Notes under the pieces: model-generated
What the model was told of the DNA's origin: nothing
Seen by the model: the letters and a program-made list of their open reading frames with translations, nothing else
Databases searched by the model: none
Program-made: the position numbers and the translations under genes
Shown: in pieces, positions 19,793-28,401 of the stretch
Layout of the letters: each line of letters starts with the position of its first letter
How positions within the stretch are numbered: position 1 is the first letter of the stretch
Source: Paracoccus pantotrophus
GTDB lineage: Bacteria; Pseudomonadota; Alphaproteobacteria; Rhodobacterales; Rhodobacteraceae
Assembly (NCBI RefSeq): GCF_008824185.1
Contig: NZ_CP044426.1
Span: 124,001 to 188,000 of the forward strand
Reading direction: 5' to 3'
DNA: 64,000 nt

Positions 19793-20683
19793 ATGGGGGC
19801 AAGGATCATCGACGGCAAGGGTTTTGCTTCTGGTGTTCGGGGGCGGGTTGCAGAGGCTGTGGCCCGGCTGAAGGCGGCGCATGGGATCACGCCCGGCCTG
19901 GCGGTGGTGCTGGTGGGCGAGGATCCGGCCAGCCAGGTCTATGTCCGCAACAAGGGCGTCCAGACCCGCGAGGCCGGCATGGCGAGCTTTGAGCACAAGC
20001 TGCCGGCCGAGACCCCGCAGGCGGAACTGCTGGCGCTGATCGCCCGGCTGAACGCCGATCCGGCCGTCCATGGCATCCTGGTGCAGCTGCCGCTGCCCGG
20101 GCATATGGACGCCGAGGCGGTGATCAACGCCATCGACCCGAGGAAGGACGTGGACGGCTTCCATGTGCTGAACGTGGGCCTGCTCGGCACCGGGCAGAAG
20201 GCGATGGTGCCCTGCACGCCCTTGGGCTGCCTGATGCTCTTGCGCGACGCCCTCGGCGATCTTGCCGGGCTGAACGCGGTGGTGGTCGGGCGCTCGAACA
20301 TCGTCGGCAAGCCGATGGCGCAACTGTTGTTGAACGAAAGCTGTACGGTGACCATCGCGCACAGTCGGACGCGGGATCTGGCGGGGCTGTGCCGCAGCGC
20401 CGACATCCTGGTCGCGGCGGTGGGCCGGCCGCGGATGATTCGCGGCGACTGGGTCAAGCCGGGCGCCACGGTGATCGACGTGGGCATCAACCGCATCGAG
20501 GAGGAGGGCCGCACGCGCCTGGTCGGCGACGTGGATTTCGAGGGTGCAGCAGGGGTCGCGGGCGCCATCACCCCGGTGCCGGGCGGCGTCGGGCCGATGA
20601 CCATCGCCTGCCTTTTGGCCAATACGCTGACCGCCTGCTGCCGGGCCAATGGCTGGCCCGAGCCCGAGGGGCTGACCGCCTGA
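19793..20683 (+). CDS. folD: bifunctional methylenetetrahydrofolate dehydrogenase / methenyltetrahydrofolate cyclohydrolase
   Basis: 296 residues. FolD signatures are intact: VGEDPASQVYVRNKGVQTRE with the active-site Lys, GILVQLPLPGHMD, the NADP-binding VVVGRSNIVGKPMAQLLL, and the closing PVPGGVGPMTIACLL. It interconverts 5,10-methylene- and 10-formyl-tetrahydrofolate. Start chosen at 19793 after AAGGAG; the frame is open further upstream without support. Followed by purU, which consumes 10-formyl-THF, with a repeat element in between, so co-transcription is possible but may be attenuated. Confidence 0.96.
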   Translation: MGARIIDGKGFASGVRGRVAEAVARLKAAHGITPGLAVVLVGEDPASQVYVRNKGVQTREAGMASFEHKLPAETPQAELLALIARLNADPAVHGILVQLPLPGHMDAEAVINAIDPRKDVDGFHVLNVGLLGTGQKAMVPCTPLGCLMLLRDALGDLAGLNAVVVGRSNIVGKPMAQLLLNESCTVTIAHSRTRDLAGLCRSADILVAAVGRPRMIRGDWVKPGATVIDVGINRIEEEGRTRLVGDVDFEGAAGVAGAITPVPGGVGPMTIACLLANTLTACCRANGWPEPEGLTA

Positions 20684-20696
20684 GCGCGCCGCCGCA

Positions 20697-20749
20697 CCGG
20701 GGGCGCTTCGCCCCCCGGACCCCCCGAGGATATTTGCACAAGGAAGAAA
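20697..20749 (+). repeat. dispersed intergenic repeat, copy 3, with hairpin
   Basis: A GC hairpin (CCGGGGGCG at 20697-20705 against CGCCCCCCGG at 20709-20718) is followed by GAGGATATTTG-CACAAGGAAGAAA. It lies between folD and purU. The same hairpin-plus-tail arrangement recurs at 62988. It may end or attenuate folD transcription. Confidence 0.6.
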
Positions 20750-20781
20750 CCAGGGCCCGTGCCCTTTCAGTGGAGAGCCAG

Positions 20782-21666
20782 ATGAAGAAATACACGCTGA
20801 CGGTCGCCTGCCCCTCGACCCGCGGCATCGTCGCCACCGTGGCCGGCTTTCTGGCCGAGCACGGCTGCAACATCACCGATTCGAGCCAGTTCGACGATAC
20901 CGAGACCGGCAAGTTCTTCATGCGGGTGAGCTTCGTTTCCGAGGAAGGCGCGGGGCTGGAGGAGTTGCGCGAAGGTCTGGCCGAACCGGCCAGGCCCTTC
21001 GACATGCAATACGCCATCCATGACGAGGCCGAGAAGATGAAGGTCGTGATCATGGTCAGCCGCTTTGGCCATTGCCTGAACGACCTCTTGTATCGCTGGC
21101 GCATCGGCGCGCTGCCGATCGACATCGTGGCGGTGATCTCGAACCACATGGATTATCAGAAGGTGGTGGTGAACCACGACATCCCCTTCCATTGCATCAA
21201 GGTCACCAAGGAGAACAAGCCGCAGGCCGAGGCGCAGCTGATGGCCGTGGTCGAGGATTCGGGCGCCGAGCTGGTGGTGCTGGCGCGCTACATGCAGGTG
21301 CTGTCGGATGAGCTTTGCCGCAAGATGTCGGGGCGGATCATCAACATCCACCATTCCTTCCTGCCGAGCTTCAAGGGCGCCAATCCCTACAAGCAGGCCT
21401 TCGAGCGCGGGGTGAAGCTGATCGGCGCGACCAGCCATTACGTCACCGCCGACCTGGACGAGGGCCCGATCATCGAGCAGGACATCATCCGCGTGACCCA
21501 CGCGCAATCGCCCGAGGATTATGTCAGCCTGGGCCGCGACGTGGAAAGCCAGGTGCTGGCCCGCGCCATCCACGCCCATATTCACCGCCGGGTGTTCCTG
21601 AACGGCAACAAGACCGTCGTCTTCCCCGCTTCGCCGGGAAGCTACGCCTCCGAGCGCATGGGCTGA
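20782..21666 (+). CDS. purU: formyltetrahydrofolate deformylase
   Basis: 294 residues. N-terminal ACT domain (LTVACPSTRGIVATVAGFLA, about residues 5-80) and a C-terminal formyl-transfer domain with VMVSRFGHCLNDLLYRW, VISNHMDY, the catalytic NIHHSFLPSF (Asn-His) and ADLDEGPIIEQD (Asp). It hydrolyses 10-formyl-THF to formate and THF, balancing the one-carbon pool or feeding formate to purine synthesis or oxidation. Start follows GGAGAG at 20772-20777. Ends at a strong terminator. Confidence 0.96.
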   Translation: MKKYTLTVACPSTRGIVATVAGFLAEHGCNITDSSQFDDTETGKFFMRVSFVSEEGAGLEELREGLAEPARPFDMQYAIHDEAEKMKVVIMVSRFGHCLNDLLYRWRIGALPIDIVAVISNHMDYQKVVVNHDIPFHCIKVTKENKPQAEAQLMAVVEDSGAELVVLARYMQVLSDELCRKMSGRIINIHHSFLPSFKGANPYKQAFERGVKLIGATSHYVTADLDEGPIIEQDIIRVTHAQSPEDYVSLGRDVESQVLARAIHAHIHRRVFLNGNKTVVFPASPGSYASERMG

Positions 21667-21673
21667 GAGTGCG

Positions 21674-21697
21674 GGGCGGCCATCGAGCCGCCCTTTT
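21674..21697 (+). terminator. rho-independent terminator of purU
   Basis: GGGCGGC-catcga-GCCGCCC followed by TTTT, beginning 8 bases after the purU stop. Confidence 0.85.
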
Positions 21698-21710
21698 CCG
21701 GCCCCCGCTC

Positions 21711-21734
21711 TCACCGTTGCAAAAATACTCCCGC
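21711..21734 (-). repeat. dispersed intergenic repeat, copy 4
   Basis: On the minus strand it reads GCGGGAGTATTTTTGCAACGGTGA, a slightly diverged copy. It lies downstream of the SulP gene and points the same way as that gene. Confidence 0.55.
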
Positions 21735-21777
21735 CGGAGGCATGGCGCCGAAACAGACGCCGCCCGCGCGGAATAGG

Positions 21778-23445
21778 CTAGGATCCGTGACGCCGGCGCA
21801 GCGCCTCCTCGACCGTGGGGGCGTAATGCACCAGCGGACGGCGCAGGCCGTGGGTCAGCAGCACCCGGCGGATGTCGCGGCTGGTGCCGGTCAGCCACAG
21901 CGCGATGCCGCGGCGCTGCGCCTTGTGCGCCAGCCCCTCGATCATGTTGGCGCCGGTGGAATCCAGGAAGGGCACGGCGCTGAAATCCACCACCAGCACC
22001 CGGAACCCGTCCTGGATGCGATCCAGGACCGAGCCGATCGAGGCCGTGGCGCCGAAAAACAGCGCCCCCGAGATGCGATAGACCACCACATCGCGCGGCT
22101 GCGGCTGGTCCGGGCGCGGCTGGGCGCTGTCGGCCGTATCGGCGCCGACCAGCGCCTCGACCCCCACGGCCTGGCTCATGCGCTGGATGAACAGCACCGA
22201 GCCGAGCGCCAGCCCGACCACGATGGCCTCGGTCAGGTCGCGGAAGATGGTCAGCCCGAAGGTGACCAGCAGCACCGCCGCCTCGCCCCAGCCCGAGCGC
22301 AGCAGGATGGCGATGGCCGGTTTCTCGATCATGTTCCAGGCCACCACCGCCAGCACGCCGGCCAGCGCCGCCAGCGGGATATAAGACGCCAGCGGCGCCG
22401 CCAGCAGCATGAAGCCCAGCAGGAACAGCGCATGCAGCATCCCCGCCACCGGCCCATGCGCGCCCGCGCGCACATTGGTCGCCGTCCGCGCGATGGTGCC
22501 GGTGACGCAGATGCCGCCGAACAACGCCGAGCCCATATTGGCCACGCCCTGCGCCACCAGCTCGCAATTCGAGCGGTGGCGGCGGCCGGTCATGCCATCC
22601 GCGACCACCGCCGACAGCAGCGATTCGATGGCGCCGAGCAGCGTCAGCGAGACCGCTGCGGGCAGCAGCGCCAGCACCTTGTCCAGCGACAGCCCCGGCA
22701 GAGCGGGGGCGGGCAGGGAGGACGGAATGCCGCCGAAGCGGCTGCCGATGGTCGCGACATCCGCCCCCGCCGCCGCGGTGAAGCCCGCCGCCAGCGCCAC
22801 GGCGATCAGCATGCCGGGCCAATGCGGCCGGGTGCGTTTCAGCCCCAGGATCACCGCGACGGTTCCCAGCGCGATCCCCAGGGCCGCGGGGCTGAGGCTG
22901 GCGCGGGCCTGCCAGAGGGCGGGGATCTTTTCCACCAGCTCGCCCGGCTCATGGGCCAGCGCCAGCCCGAAGATCTCCTTCAGCTGGCTGGTGAAGATGA
23001 TGACGGCGATGCCGGCGGTGAAGCCGACCGTCACCGGAAAGGGGATGAACTTGATGAAGGTGCCCAGCCTGAGCAGCCCGATAGCCACCAGCATCAGTCC
23101 CGACATGAAGGTCGCCAGGATCAGCCCCGACATGCCGTGCTGCGCCACGATCCCGGCGACCAGCACGATGAAGGCCCCCGCCGGCCCGCCGATCTGGTAG
23201 CGCGAGCCGCCAAGCGCCGAGACCAGGAAGCCGCCGATGATGGCGGTATAGAGCCCCTGCGCCGGCGAGGCGCCGGAGGCGATGGCAATGGCCATCGACA
23301 GGGGCAGCGCCACGATGGCGACGGTCAGCCCGGCCAGGGCATCGGCGCGCAGCTCGGCCGCGCCATAGCCCTCGCGCAGGACGGTGATCAGTTTCGGGGT
23401 GAACAGCGGCGCAAATCCGGGACTTGCGCTGGCCTGCTGGGTCAT
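21778..23445 (-). CDS. SulP family inorganic anion transporter with STAS domain
   Basis: 555 residues. About ten to fourteen membrane helices start at residue ~35 (ADALAGLTVAIVALPLSMA is the SulP signature region; YTAIIGGFLVSALGGSRYQIGGPAGAF follows). A C-terminal STAS domain spans about residues 440-545 (VVVYRISGALFFGAT, RVLVVDFSAVPFLDSTGANM). SulP proteins carry sulfate, bicarbonate or other anions across the inner membrane; which one is not evident, and no carbonic anhydrase or sulfate-assimilation gene is adjacent. Start placed at ATG 23445; a GTG four codons upstream is the alternative. A small XRE regulator lies 67 bases upstream on the same strand and could control it. Confidence 0.92.
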   Translation of the reverse strand: MTQQASASPGFAPLFTPKLITVLREGYGAAELRADALAGLTVAIVALPLSMAIAIASGASPAQGLYTAIIGGFLVSALGGSRYQIGGPAGAFIVLVAGIVAQHGMSGLILATFMSGLMLVAIGLLRLGTFIKFIPFPVTVGFTAGIAVIIFTSQLKEIFGLALAHEPGELVEKIPALWQARASLSPAALGIALGTVAVILGLKRTRPHWPGMLIAVALAAGFTAAAGADVATIGSRFGGIPSSLPAPALPGLSLDKVLALLPAAVSLTLLGAIESLLSAVVADGMTGRRHRSNCELVAQGVANMGSALFGGICVTGTIARTATNVRAGAHGPVAGMLHALFLLGFMLLAAPLASYIPLAALAGVLAVVAWNMIEKPAIAILLRSGWGEAAVLLVTFGLTIFRDLTEAIVVGLALGSVLFIQRMSQAVGVEALVGADTADSAQPRPDQPQPRDVVVYRISGALFFGATASIGSVLDRIQDGFRVLVVDFSAVPFLDSTGANMIEGLAHKAQRRGIALWLTGTSRDIRRVLLTHGLRRPLVHYAPTVEEALRRRHGS

Positions 23446-23512
23446 CTGGTGCCGCACCTTTGCAAAAGGGGGCGGCGGGATCGTCGGCTTTCGTCGGCGG
23501 TCGCCGTCGCGG

Positions 23513-23770
23513 TTACGTCCTGGGACCGGATTTCAGCCGCACGCCGCGCCCGCCCGAGGGGCTGGCGGCGCCTTCGCCGATCAGCTCGATCCCGGCGGCC
23601 TCCAGCGCCTCGACCACGCGGGTCAGGCTTTCGACCACGCCGCGCACATTGCCGTCGCTGGCCTCCATGCGCTGGATGGTGGGAACCGACAGGCCCGAGA
23701 GTTCGGCCAGCCGCTTCTGGTCGATGCCAAGAAGGGCCCGTGCCGCACGCATCTGCGCCGAGGTCATCAT
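23513..23770 (-). CDS. small XRE-family helix-turn-helix regulator
   Basis: 85 residues (84 if the second of two adjacent ATGs is used). The HTH_3 domain fills the N-terminal half: MRAARALLGIDQKRLAELSG with the recognition helix in LSVPTIQRMEASDG. The rest (VVEALEAAGIELIGEG, then VRLKSG) matches the short tail of single-domain XRE proteins that bind DNA as dimers. It is encoded upstream of and co-directional with the SulP gene, so it probably regulates itself and perhaps the transporter. A perfect 19-base palindrome lies 46 bases upstream of its start. Confidence 0.85.
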   Translation of the reverse strand: MMTSAQMRAARALLGIDQKRLAELSGLSVPTIQRMEASDGNVRGVVESLTRVVEALEAAGIELIGEGAASPSGGRGVRLKSGPRT

Positions 23771-23815
23771 GCGGTGATTTCCAATCCTTTATGATGGATG
23801 CCTAGCATGGCTATC

Positions 23816-23834
23816 ATGATATTTCAAATATCAT
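23816..23834. promoter_or_regulatory. perfect 9-1-9 palindrome, candidate operator of the XRE regulator
   Basis: ATGATATTT-c-AAATATCAT, arms 23816-23824 and 23826-23834. It is AT-rich in a GC-rich context and lies upstream of the small XRE gene on the minus strand. A possible minus-strand -35 (TTGAAA, complement of 23822-23827) falls inside it, with TAGGCA 17 bases further on, so binding here would block transcription. The operator role is inference; the palindrome itself is plain. Confidence 0.65.
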
Positions 23835-23857
23835 CTTTGCTTTCTGAGATATAAGGA

Positions 23858-23882
23858 AAAGGCCCCCGCGAAGGGGGCCTTT
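23858..23882 (-). terminator. terminator of the TonB-dependent receptor gene
   Basis: AAAGGCCCCC-gcgaa-GGGGGCCTTT; on the minus strand the stem ends in CCTTTTCC. It starts 28 bases after the receptor stop. Confidence 0.85.
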
Positions 23883-23909
23883 CCGGTTCGTGTCCGAGTG
23901 GGCAGGAGA

Positions 23910-25934
23910 TCAGAACTTCATCGTCGTGCCCAGTGTGATCGTGCGACCGGGCGCCCAGACCGGCTCGATTCCACCGTTGCGATCATTCGCGGCATAACCC
24001 GAACGCTCGTAATAGTTCTTGTCGAACAGGTTATCGACGCTGAGCCGGACTGCCACGTTCTCATATGCCTGGGGCGTCCACTCGGCATAGGCGTTGACCA
24101 CGGTATAGGACGGCTGCTTGTAGTAGGTTGTCGTGGAGGTCACCCGCTCGTCGATCGAGCCTGCCCACTCCACCGAGGCGCCCAGGACCGTGTTCCATGC
24201 CGGCAGTTCGTGATCGACCCAGAGCGTGGCGGTTTCGCCCACCGGCATGAAATAGACGCCGTTGTTGGGCAGGACATCGTCACCATCGCCGGTCACGTCC
24301 GCCTTGGTGAAGGAGGCGCCGATCCGGGTATTGCCGAAGTCATAGGTGCCATGCAGGGTGACGCCCTTGCTGCGATATTCCTCGGTGCGGTTGGTCAGCA
24401 GGGTCGAGGATTCGTAGCTCAGCAGTCCGTCGATCTTCGTGTCGAAGACCGTGATGCCGGCCTGCCAGGCGTCGCCGTTAAAGTTCGCTCCGACCTTGAG
24501 GTTCTTGGCCGTGCCCGTGTCCAAGTTCGGGTCGGTGACGAAGGCGTTGCTGCGGGCATGGACATAGCCGTAATCGCCGATGACGTAGCCCAGCCAGGTG
24601 CGCGAAGCACCCGCGAAAACCTCGATACTGTCGTTGACGCGATAGGCGAGGGTGCCATTCACGCTGGCGCCGGAATCGCTGAACCGCTCGCCGTTCCAAT
24701 CGGTAAAGCGATGCGCGTCGTAGCGCGCGCCGGTCGAAAGGCTGAAGCCGTTCTGGAACTCGAACCGACCCTGGGCGAAGACGCCGATCTGGCTCGTCGA
24801 GAAGTTGCGGTAACGACGGTTGTTGTTGCCAGCGCCATAGTTGTCTGTGGCGTAGTCGTGTTGGTTGAAATCGACCCCTGCGGTGATCTTGCCGGTGTTG
24901 ATCGTAAAGGTGTTCTGCACCTTGCCGCCGAACTGTTCCTCCTCGAAAATTGCGTTGCCGTTATTCGCAGAAACATAGGTCGGGTCACCATTTTCGTCTC
25001 TGCGCAGTGTCAGATAATTCGGTCGCCAGTATTCGTATTGGCTGAAGTAAAGCGAAACCTCGGGATCCCACATGTCGGTCGGCTCGGTCGAGGTATAGGT
25101 CAGCTTGACCGTGTCACGGCTGACCTTCAGCGGATGAACCTCGTCGCCGGCAAGGCCCATATTCGCCTTGATCAGACGATCGGCCTCGTCACGGCTGCGC
25201 TCCAGGCCAAGCTCGATCCGGTGCCCCTCGAACTCATAGCCCAGCTTGGCCAAGACATTGCGCGCCGCAGGTTCGGTGCCCAGTACTTCCTTGCCGTCAC
25301 CGTTGTCGTAATTGTCGCCGTTCGAGCCGTGGGCCATGATGAACCAGTCGAACCCGCCGCTCCGGCCATAGCCGGCCAGGCTGCCCGAGAAGCCGCGACC
25401 ATTCGAGCCATAGGAAAGTGCTGCACGGCCGCCGACGTTCTGTCCCGCTTCCAGCAGATCGAGCGCGCCCACCGTCTCGTAGCGCAGCGCACCCGCTGCG
25501 GCGGCAAAACCAGAGTCGGCTGCTGCTGCGCCGGCTTCGACTTCGACCGATTTCAGGAAGGCCGGGTCGATCACGTTCGAGCCGGTATGGTGCCAGCTGG
25601 TCTGCGCTTGCGGCAGGCCGTCCACGGTAACGGCAAGCAGCGATTGCTCGATGCCGAAGACACTGACCTTCTTCGCCGGTCCGCCACCACCCGAGACGGT
25701 GATGGAGGATTCGCGCGCGAACAGTTCCGAGACATCGGCGGGCTGCAGCGCCTCGATGTCCTCGGGGGTGACGGAAACGCCGCCGGTCGCCTCGACATTC
25801 TCCTGGCCATCGGCGACCAGGGTGATCGGATTGAGGACCACGGTCTCGGCGTTCTGGTTGTCCTGGGCGTAAAGGGCCGTCGCCAGCGCCAGAGAGGACA
25901 CCCCGGCCAGCGGAAGAATTCGGCGCAATTTCAT
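23910..25934 (-). CDS. TonB-dependent outer-membrane receptor, substrate unknown (possibly iron or haem)
   Basis: 674 residues. Signal peptide to residue 24 (LAGVSSLALATALYAQ). The plug domain includes VTPEDIEALQPADVSELF, VFGIEQSLLAVTVDGLPQAQ and VIDPAFLKSVEVEAGAAAAD. The rest is a 22-strand barrel with the final strand ending GRTITLGTTMKF, a C-terminal Phe as expected for BAM insertion. A TonB box is probably in ETVVLNPITLV. Start 25934 is used because AAGG lies 9 bases ahead; an ATG two codons upstream is too close. The gene has visibly more A+T than its neighbours. No transport ABC genes or tonB are adjacent. Iron or haem uptake is a guess from family frequency. Confidence 0.88.
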   Translation of the reverse strand: MKLRRILPLAGVSSLALATALYAQDNQNAETVVLNPITLVADGQENVEATGGVSVTPEDIEALQPADVSELFARESSITVSGGGGPAKKVSVFGIEQSLLAVTVDGLPQAQTSWHHTGSNVIDPAFLKSVEVEAGAAAADSGFAAAAGALRYETVGALDLLEAGQNVGGRAALSYGSNGRGFSGSLAGYGRSGGFDWFIMAHGSNGDNYDNGDGKEVLGTEPAARNVLAKLGYEFEGHRIELGLERSRDEADRLIKANMGLAGDEVHPLKVSRDTVKLTYTSTEPTDMWDPEVSLYFSQYEYWRPNYLTLRRDENGDPTYVSANNGNAIFEEEQFGGKVQNTFTINTGKITAGVDFNQHDYATDNYGAGNNNRRYRNFSTSQIGVFAQGRFEFQNGFSLSTGARYDAHRFTDWNGERFSDSGASVNGTLAYRVNDSIEVFAGASRTWLGYVIGDYGYVHARSNAFVTDPNLDTGTAKNLKVGANFNGDAWQAGITVFDTKIDGLLSYESSTLLTNRTEEYRSKGVTLHGTYDFGNTRIGASFTKADVTGDGDDVLPNNGVYFMPVGETATLWVDHELPAWNTVLGASVEWAGSIDERVTSTTTYYKQPSYTVVNAYAEWTPQAYENVAVRLSVDNLFDKNYYERSGYAANDRNGGIEPVWAPGRTITLGTTMKF

Positions 25935-26000
25935 GGTCATTTGCCTTGAGTCGTTTGGAACTGGCGCGATTTACCGGGCTGCCCGCCATGAACACAAGTA

Positions 26001-26034
26001 TTTTACTCGGAAATTCGGCCTTATCTCAGTAAAA
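26001..26034. promoter_or_regulatory. inverted repeat upstream of the TonB-dependent receptor
   Basis: TTTTACT at 26001-26007 and AGTAAAA at 26028-26034, a perfect 7-base inverted repeat with a 20-base spacer, 67 bases upstream of the receptor start in an AT-rich stretch. Two half-sites about three helical turns apart could bind a regulator; I cannot match it to a Fur, Irr or RirA box. Confidence 0.35.
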
Positions 26035-26192
26035 CAGTCGGGATTGTTGCGCATCTGCGTCACTTTCCCGGCCGGGCGCGATGTTCCTCGCAGAATGACG
26101 GGTCGCGGGATACCGAGATCCGAAGCCGGGGCTGGCGCAGGCGGGGGCATTGGGGTTACAGCAACCCAAACCCGCAGCCCGAGAAGCCACAG

Positions 26193-26807
26193 ATGACCAT
26201 CACCCTTTATCAAAACGACCTGCCGGACGATCTGGACCTGGGTCCGGTCGTGGCCATCGACACCGAGACGATGGGGCTCGATCCGCGCCGCGACCGGCTG
26301 TGCCTGGTGCAGCTGTCCTCGGGCGACGGCAATGCGCATCTGGTGCAGATCGCCCAGGGCCAGCGGCAGGCGCCGAACCTGGTGCGGATGCTGGCCGATC
26401 CCCAGGTGCTGAAGCTGTTCCACTTCGGCCGCTTCGACATCGCCGCGCTGGAGGCGGCCTTCGGCGTGGTGACGCAGCCGGTCTGGTGCACCAAGATCGC
26501 CAGCAAGATGGTGCGCACCTATACCGACCGGCACGGGCTGAAATACCTGCTTTCGGAACTGGTCGGCGTCGACATCTCCAAGCAGCAGCAGACCAGCGAC
26601 TGGGGCGCGGCGGATCTGTCCGAGGCGCAGCTGGAATATGCCGCCTCGGACGTGCTGCATCTGCATGCGCTGAAGGCCGAGCTGGAAAAGCGGCTGGCGC
26701 GCGAGGGGCGGCTGGACCTGGCGCAGGCCTGTTTCGACTTTCTTCCCACCCGCGCCCATCTGGACCTGCTGGGCTGGGGGGATGAAAACGACATCTTCCA
26801 TCACTAG
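26193..26807 (+). CDS. rnd: ribonuclease D-type 3'-5' exonuclease (single domain)
   Basis: 204 residues, about half the length of E. coli RNase D: only the DEDD exonuclease domain is present, no HRDC domains. Exonuclease motifs: VVAIDTETMGLDPRRDRLCL (Asp and Glu), KLFHFGRFDIAAL (Asp), and YAASDVLHLHAL (DEDDy motif with Tyr and Asp). It probably trims tRNA or other RNAs. The short form at the head of the kdsD-lpt cluster is usual in alphaproteobacteria. The gap to kdsD is 10 bases. Confidence 0.9.
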   Translation: MTITLYQNDLPDDLDLGPVVAIDTETMGLDPRRDRLCLVQLSSGDGNAHLVQIAQGQRQAPNLVRMLADPQVLKLFHFGRFDIAALEAAFGVVTQPVWCTKIASKMVRTYTDRHGLKYLLSELVGVDISKQQQTSDWGAADLSEAQLEYAASDVLHLHALKAELEKRLAREGRLDLAQACFDFLPTRAHLDLLGWGDENDIFHH

Positions 26808-26817
26808 GTAGCGGGCC

Positions 26818-27765
26818 ATGAGCGCATATCTCGATACCGCCCGCCGGGTGATCCGCACCGAGGCCGAGGGGCTGGCCCTGCTGGCCGACGGCCTTGGCGA
26901 CAGCTTCGACCGCGCGGTCGAGACCATCCTGGCCGCGCGCGGCCGCGTGGTCGTGTCCGGCATGGGCAAGTCCGGCCATGTCGGGCGCAAGATCGCGGCC
27001 ACGCTGGCCTCGACCGGGACGCCGGCGCAATTCGTCCACCCGGCCGAGGCGAGCCATGGCGACCTGGGCATGGTGACGCAGGGCGACGTGGCGCTGGTGC
27101 TGTCCAATTCCGGCGAGACGCCGGAACTGGCCGACCTGATCGCCCATACCCGGCGCTTCCAGATCCCGCTGATCGGCGTCGCCGGGCGGGCGCAATCGAC
27201 GCTGCTGCGCCAGGCCGACGTGGCGCTGGTCCTGCCCCAGGCGCCCGAGGCCTGCGGCACCGGCATCGTGCCCACCACCTCGACCACCATGACCATCGCG
27301 CTGGGCGATGCGCTGGCCGTGGCGCTGATGGAGCATCGCCAGTTCACGCCCGAGCATTTCCGCACCTTCCATCCCGGCGGCAAGCTGGGCGCGAAACTGT
27401 CGAAAGTGGCCGACCTGATGCACCGCGACATGCCGCTGGTGGCCGAGACCGCGCCCATGGCCGAGGCGCTGCTGACCATCAGCCAGAAAAGCTTCGGCGT
27501 GACCGGGGTGACGGATGCCGCGGGGCGGCTGACCGGCATCATCACCGACGGCGACCTGCGGCGGCACATGCAGGGGCTGCTGGACCATAGCGCCGCCGAG
27601 GTGATGACCCGCAACCCGCGCACCATCGGCCCCGACCAACTGGCCGAAGCGGCGCTGGCCGAGATGCAGGCCCGCCGCATCACCTGCCTGTTCGTAGTCA
27701 CGCCCGAAGGGATGCCGGCCGGGCTGATCCATATCCACGACTTCCTGCGCACGGGGCTTGTCTGA
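26818..27765 (+). CDS. kdsD: arabinose-5-phosphate isomerase (KpsF/GutQ family)
   Basis: 315 residues. N-terminal SIS sugar isomerase domain (VVVSGMGKSGHVGRKIAATL, ASHGDLGMV, VLSNSGETPEL), then two CBS domains from about residue 200 (VADLMHRDMPLV, VTDAAGRLTGIITDGDLRR and EVMTRNPRTI). It converts ribulose 5-phosphate to arabinose 5-phosphate, the first step to Kdo for lipopolysaccharide. Upstream of lptC by 2 bases, so one operon with the LPS export genes. Confidence 0.95.
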   Translation: MSAYLDTARRVIRTEAEGLALLADGLGDSFDRAVETILAARGRVVVSGMGKSGHVGRKIAATLASTGTPAQFVHPAEASHGDLGMVTQGDVALVLSNSGETPELADLIAHTRRFQIPLIGVAGRAQSTLLRQADVALVLPQAPEACGTGIVPTTSTTMTIALGDALAVALMEHRQFTPEHFRTFHPGGKLGAKLSKVADLMHRDMPLVAETAPMAEALLTISQKSFGVTGVTDAAGRLTGIITDGDLRRHMQGLLDHSAAEVMTRNPRTIGPDQLAEAALAEMQARRITCLFVVTPEGMPAGLIHIHDFLRTGLV

Positions 27766-27767
27766 CG

Positions 27768-28349
27768 GTGGGCACCCGCTCGCGCATCGTGGCCTGGCTG
27801 CAGGTGATCCTGCCGCTGACGGCGCTGGCGATCCTGTCGGTGCTGTTCCTGCTGGGCCGCAAGCCCGACCCCGAGGCGAGCATTCCCTATGCCGATGTGG
27901 ACCCGCGCGAACTGGCCGAGCGGCAGGCGGTGACCAGCCCGACCTATGCCGGCGTGACCCGCGATGGCGCGCAGCTGAGCATCGCGGCCGCCGAGGCCCG
28001 GCCCGGCGACCGCAGCAGCGGCACCCAGGCGCAGGCGGTGCGCCTGACGCTGCGGGCCAGCGACGGGCGGGCGGCGGATGTCAGCGCCGGGGCCGCCTCG
28101 ATGCGCGACCAGCAGGTCCGGCTGGCCGAGGGGGTGCGCATGACCACCGCCGACGGCTGGGTGCTGACCGCACCGGAACTGTTGGCCTCGACCACCGAAG
28201 GCACGCTGCTTTCCGAGGAGGAGGTCAATGTGCTGGCCCCTTTCGGCCGGCTGACGGCGGGGCGGATGGAGTTTCGCCCCTCGGGGGAGGGCAGCGGCGA
28301 TCACGTTCTTGATTTGAGCGGCGGAGTCCGCTTGATATACCGGCCATGA
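27768..28349 (+). CDS. lptC: LPS export protein LptC
   Basis: 193 residues, GTG start two bases after the kdsD stop. One N-terminal membrane helix (IVAWLQVILPLTALAILSVLFLLG, about residues 7-30) anchors a periplasmic beta-jellyroll (DVDPRELAERQAVTSPTYAG, then EGVRMTTADGWVLTAPEL). LptC passes LPS from the LptB2FG extractor to LptA. Assignment rests on topology and position before lptA and lptB as much as on motif. Confidence 0.9.
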   Translation: MGTRSRIVAWLQVILPLTALAILSVLFLLGRKPDPEASIPYADVDPRELAERQAVTSPTYAGVTRDGAQLSIAAAEARPGDRSSGTQAQAVRLTLRASDGRAADVSAGAASMRDQQVRLAEGVRMTTADGWVLTAPELLASTTEGTLLSEEEVNVLAPFGRLTAGRMEFRPSGEGSGDHVLDLSGGVRLIYRP

Positions 28350-28401
28350 CCCGGCGCCGCCGGCCGCATAGGGGGCCTTCGGGCGCCAGAAAGGAAATCC
28401 G

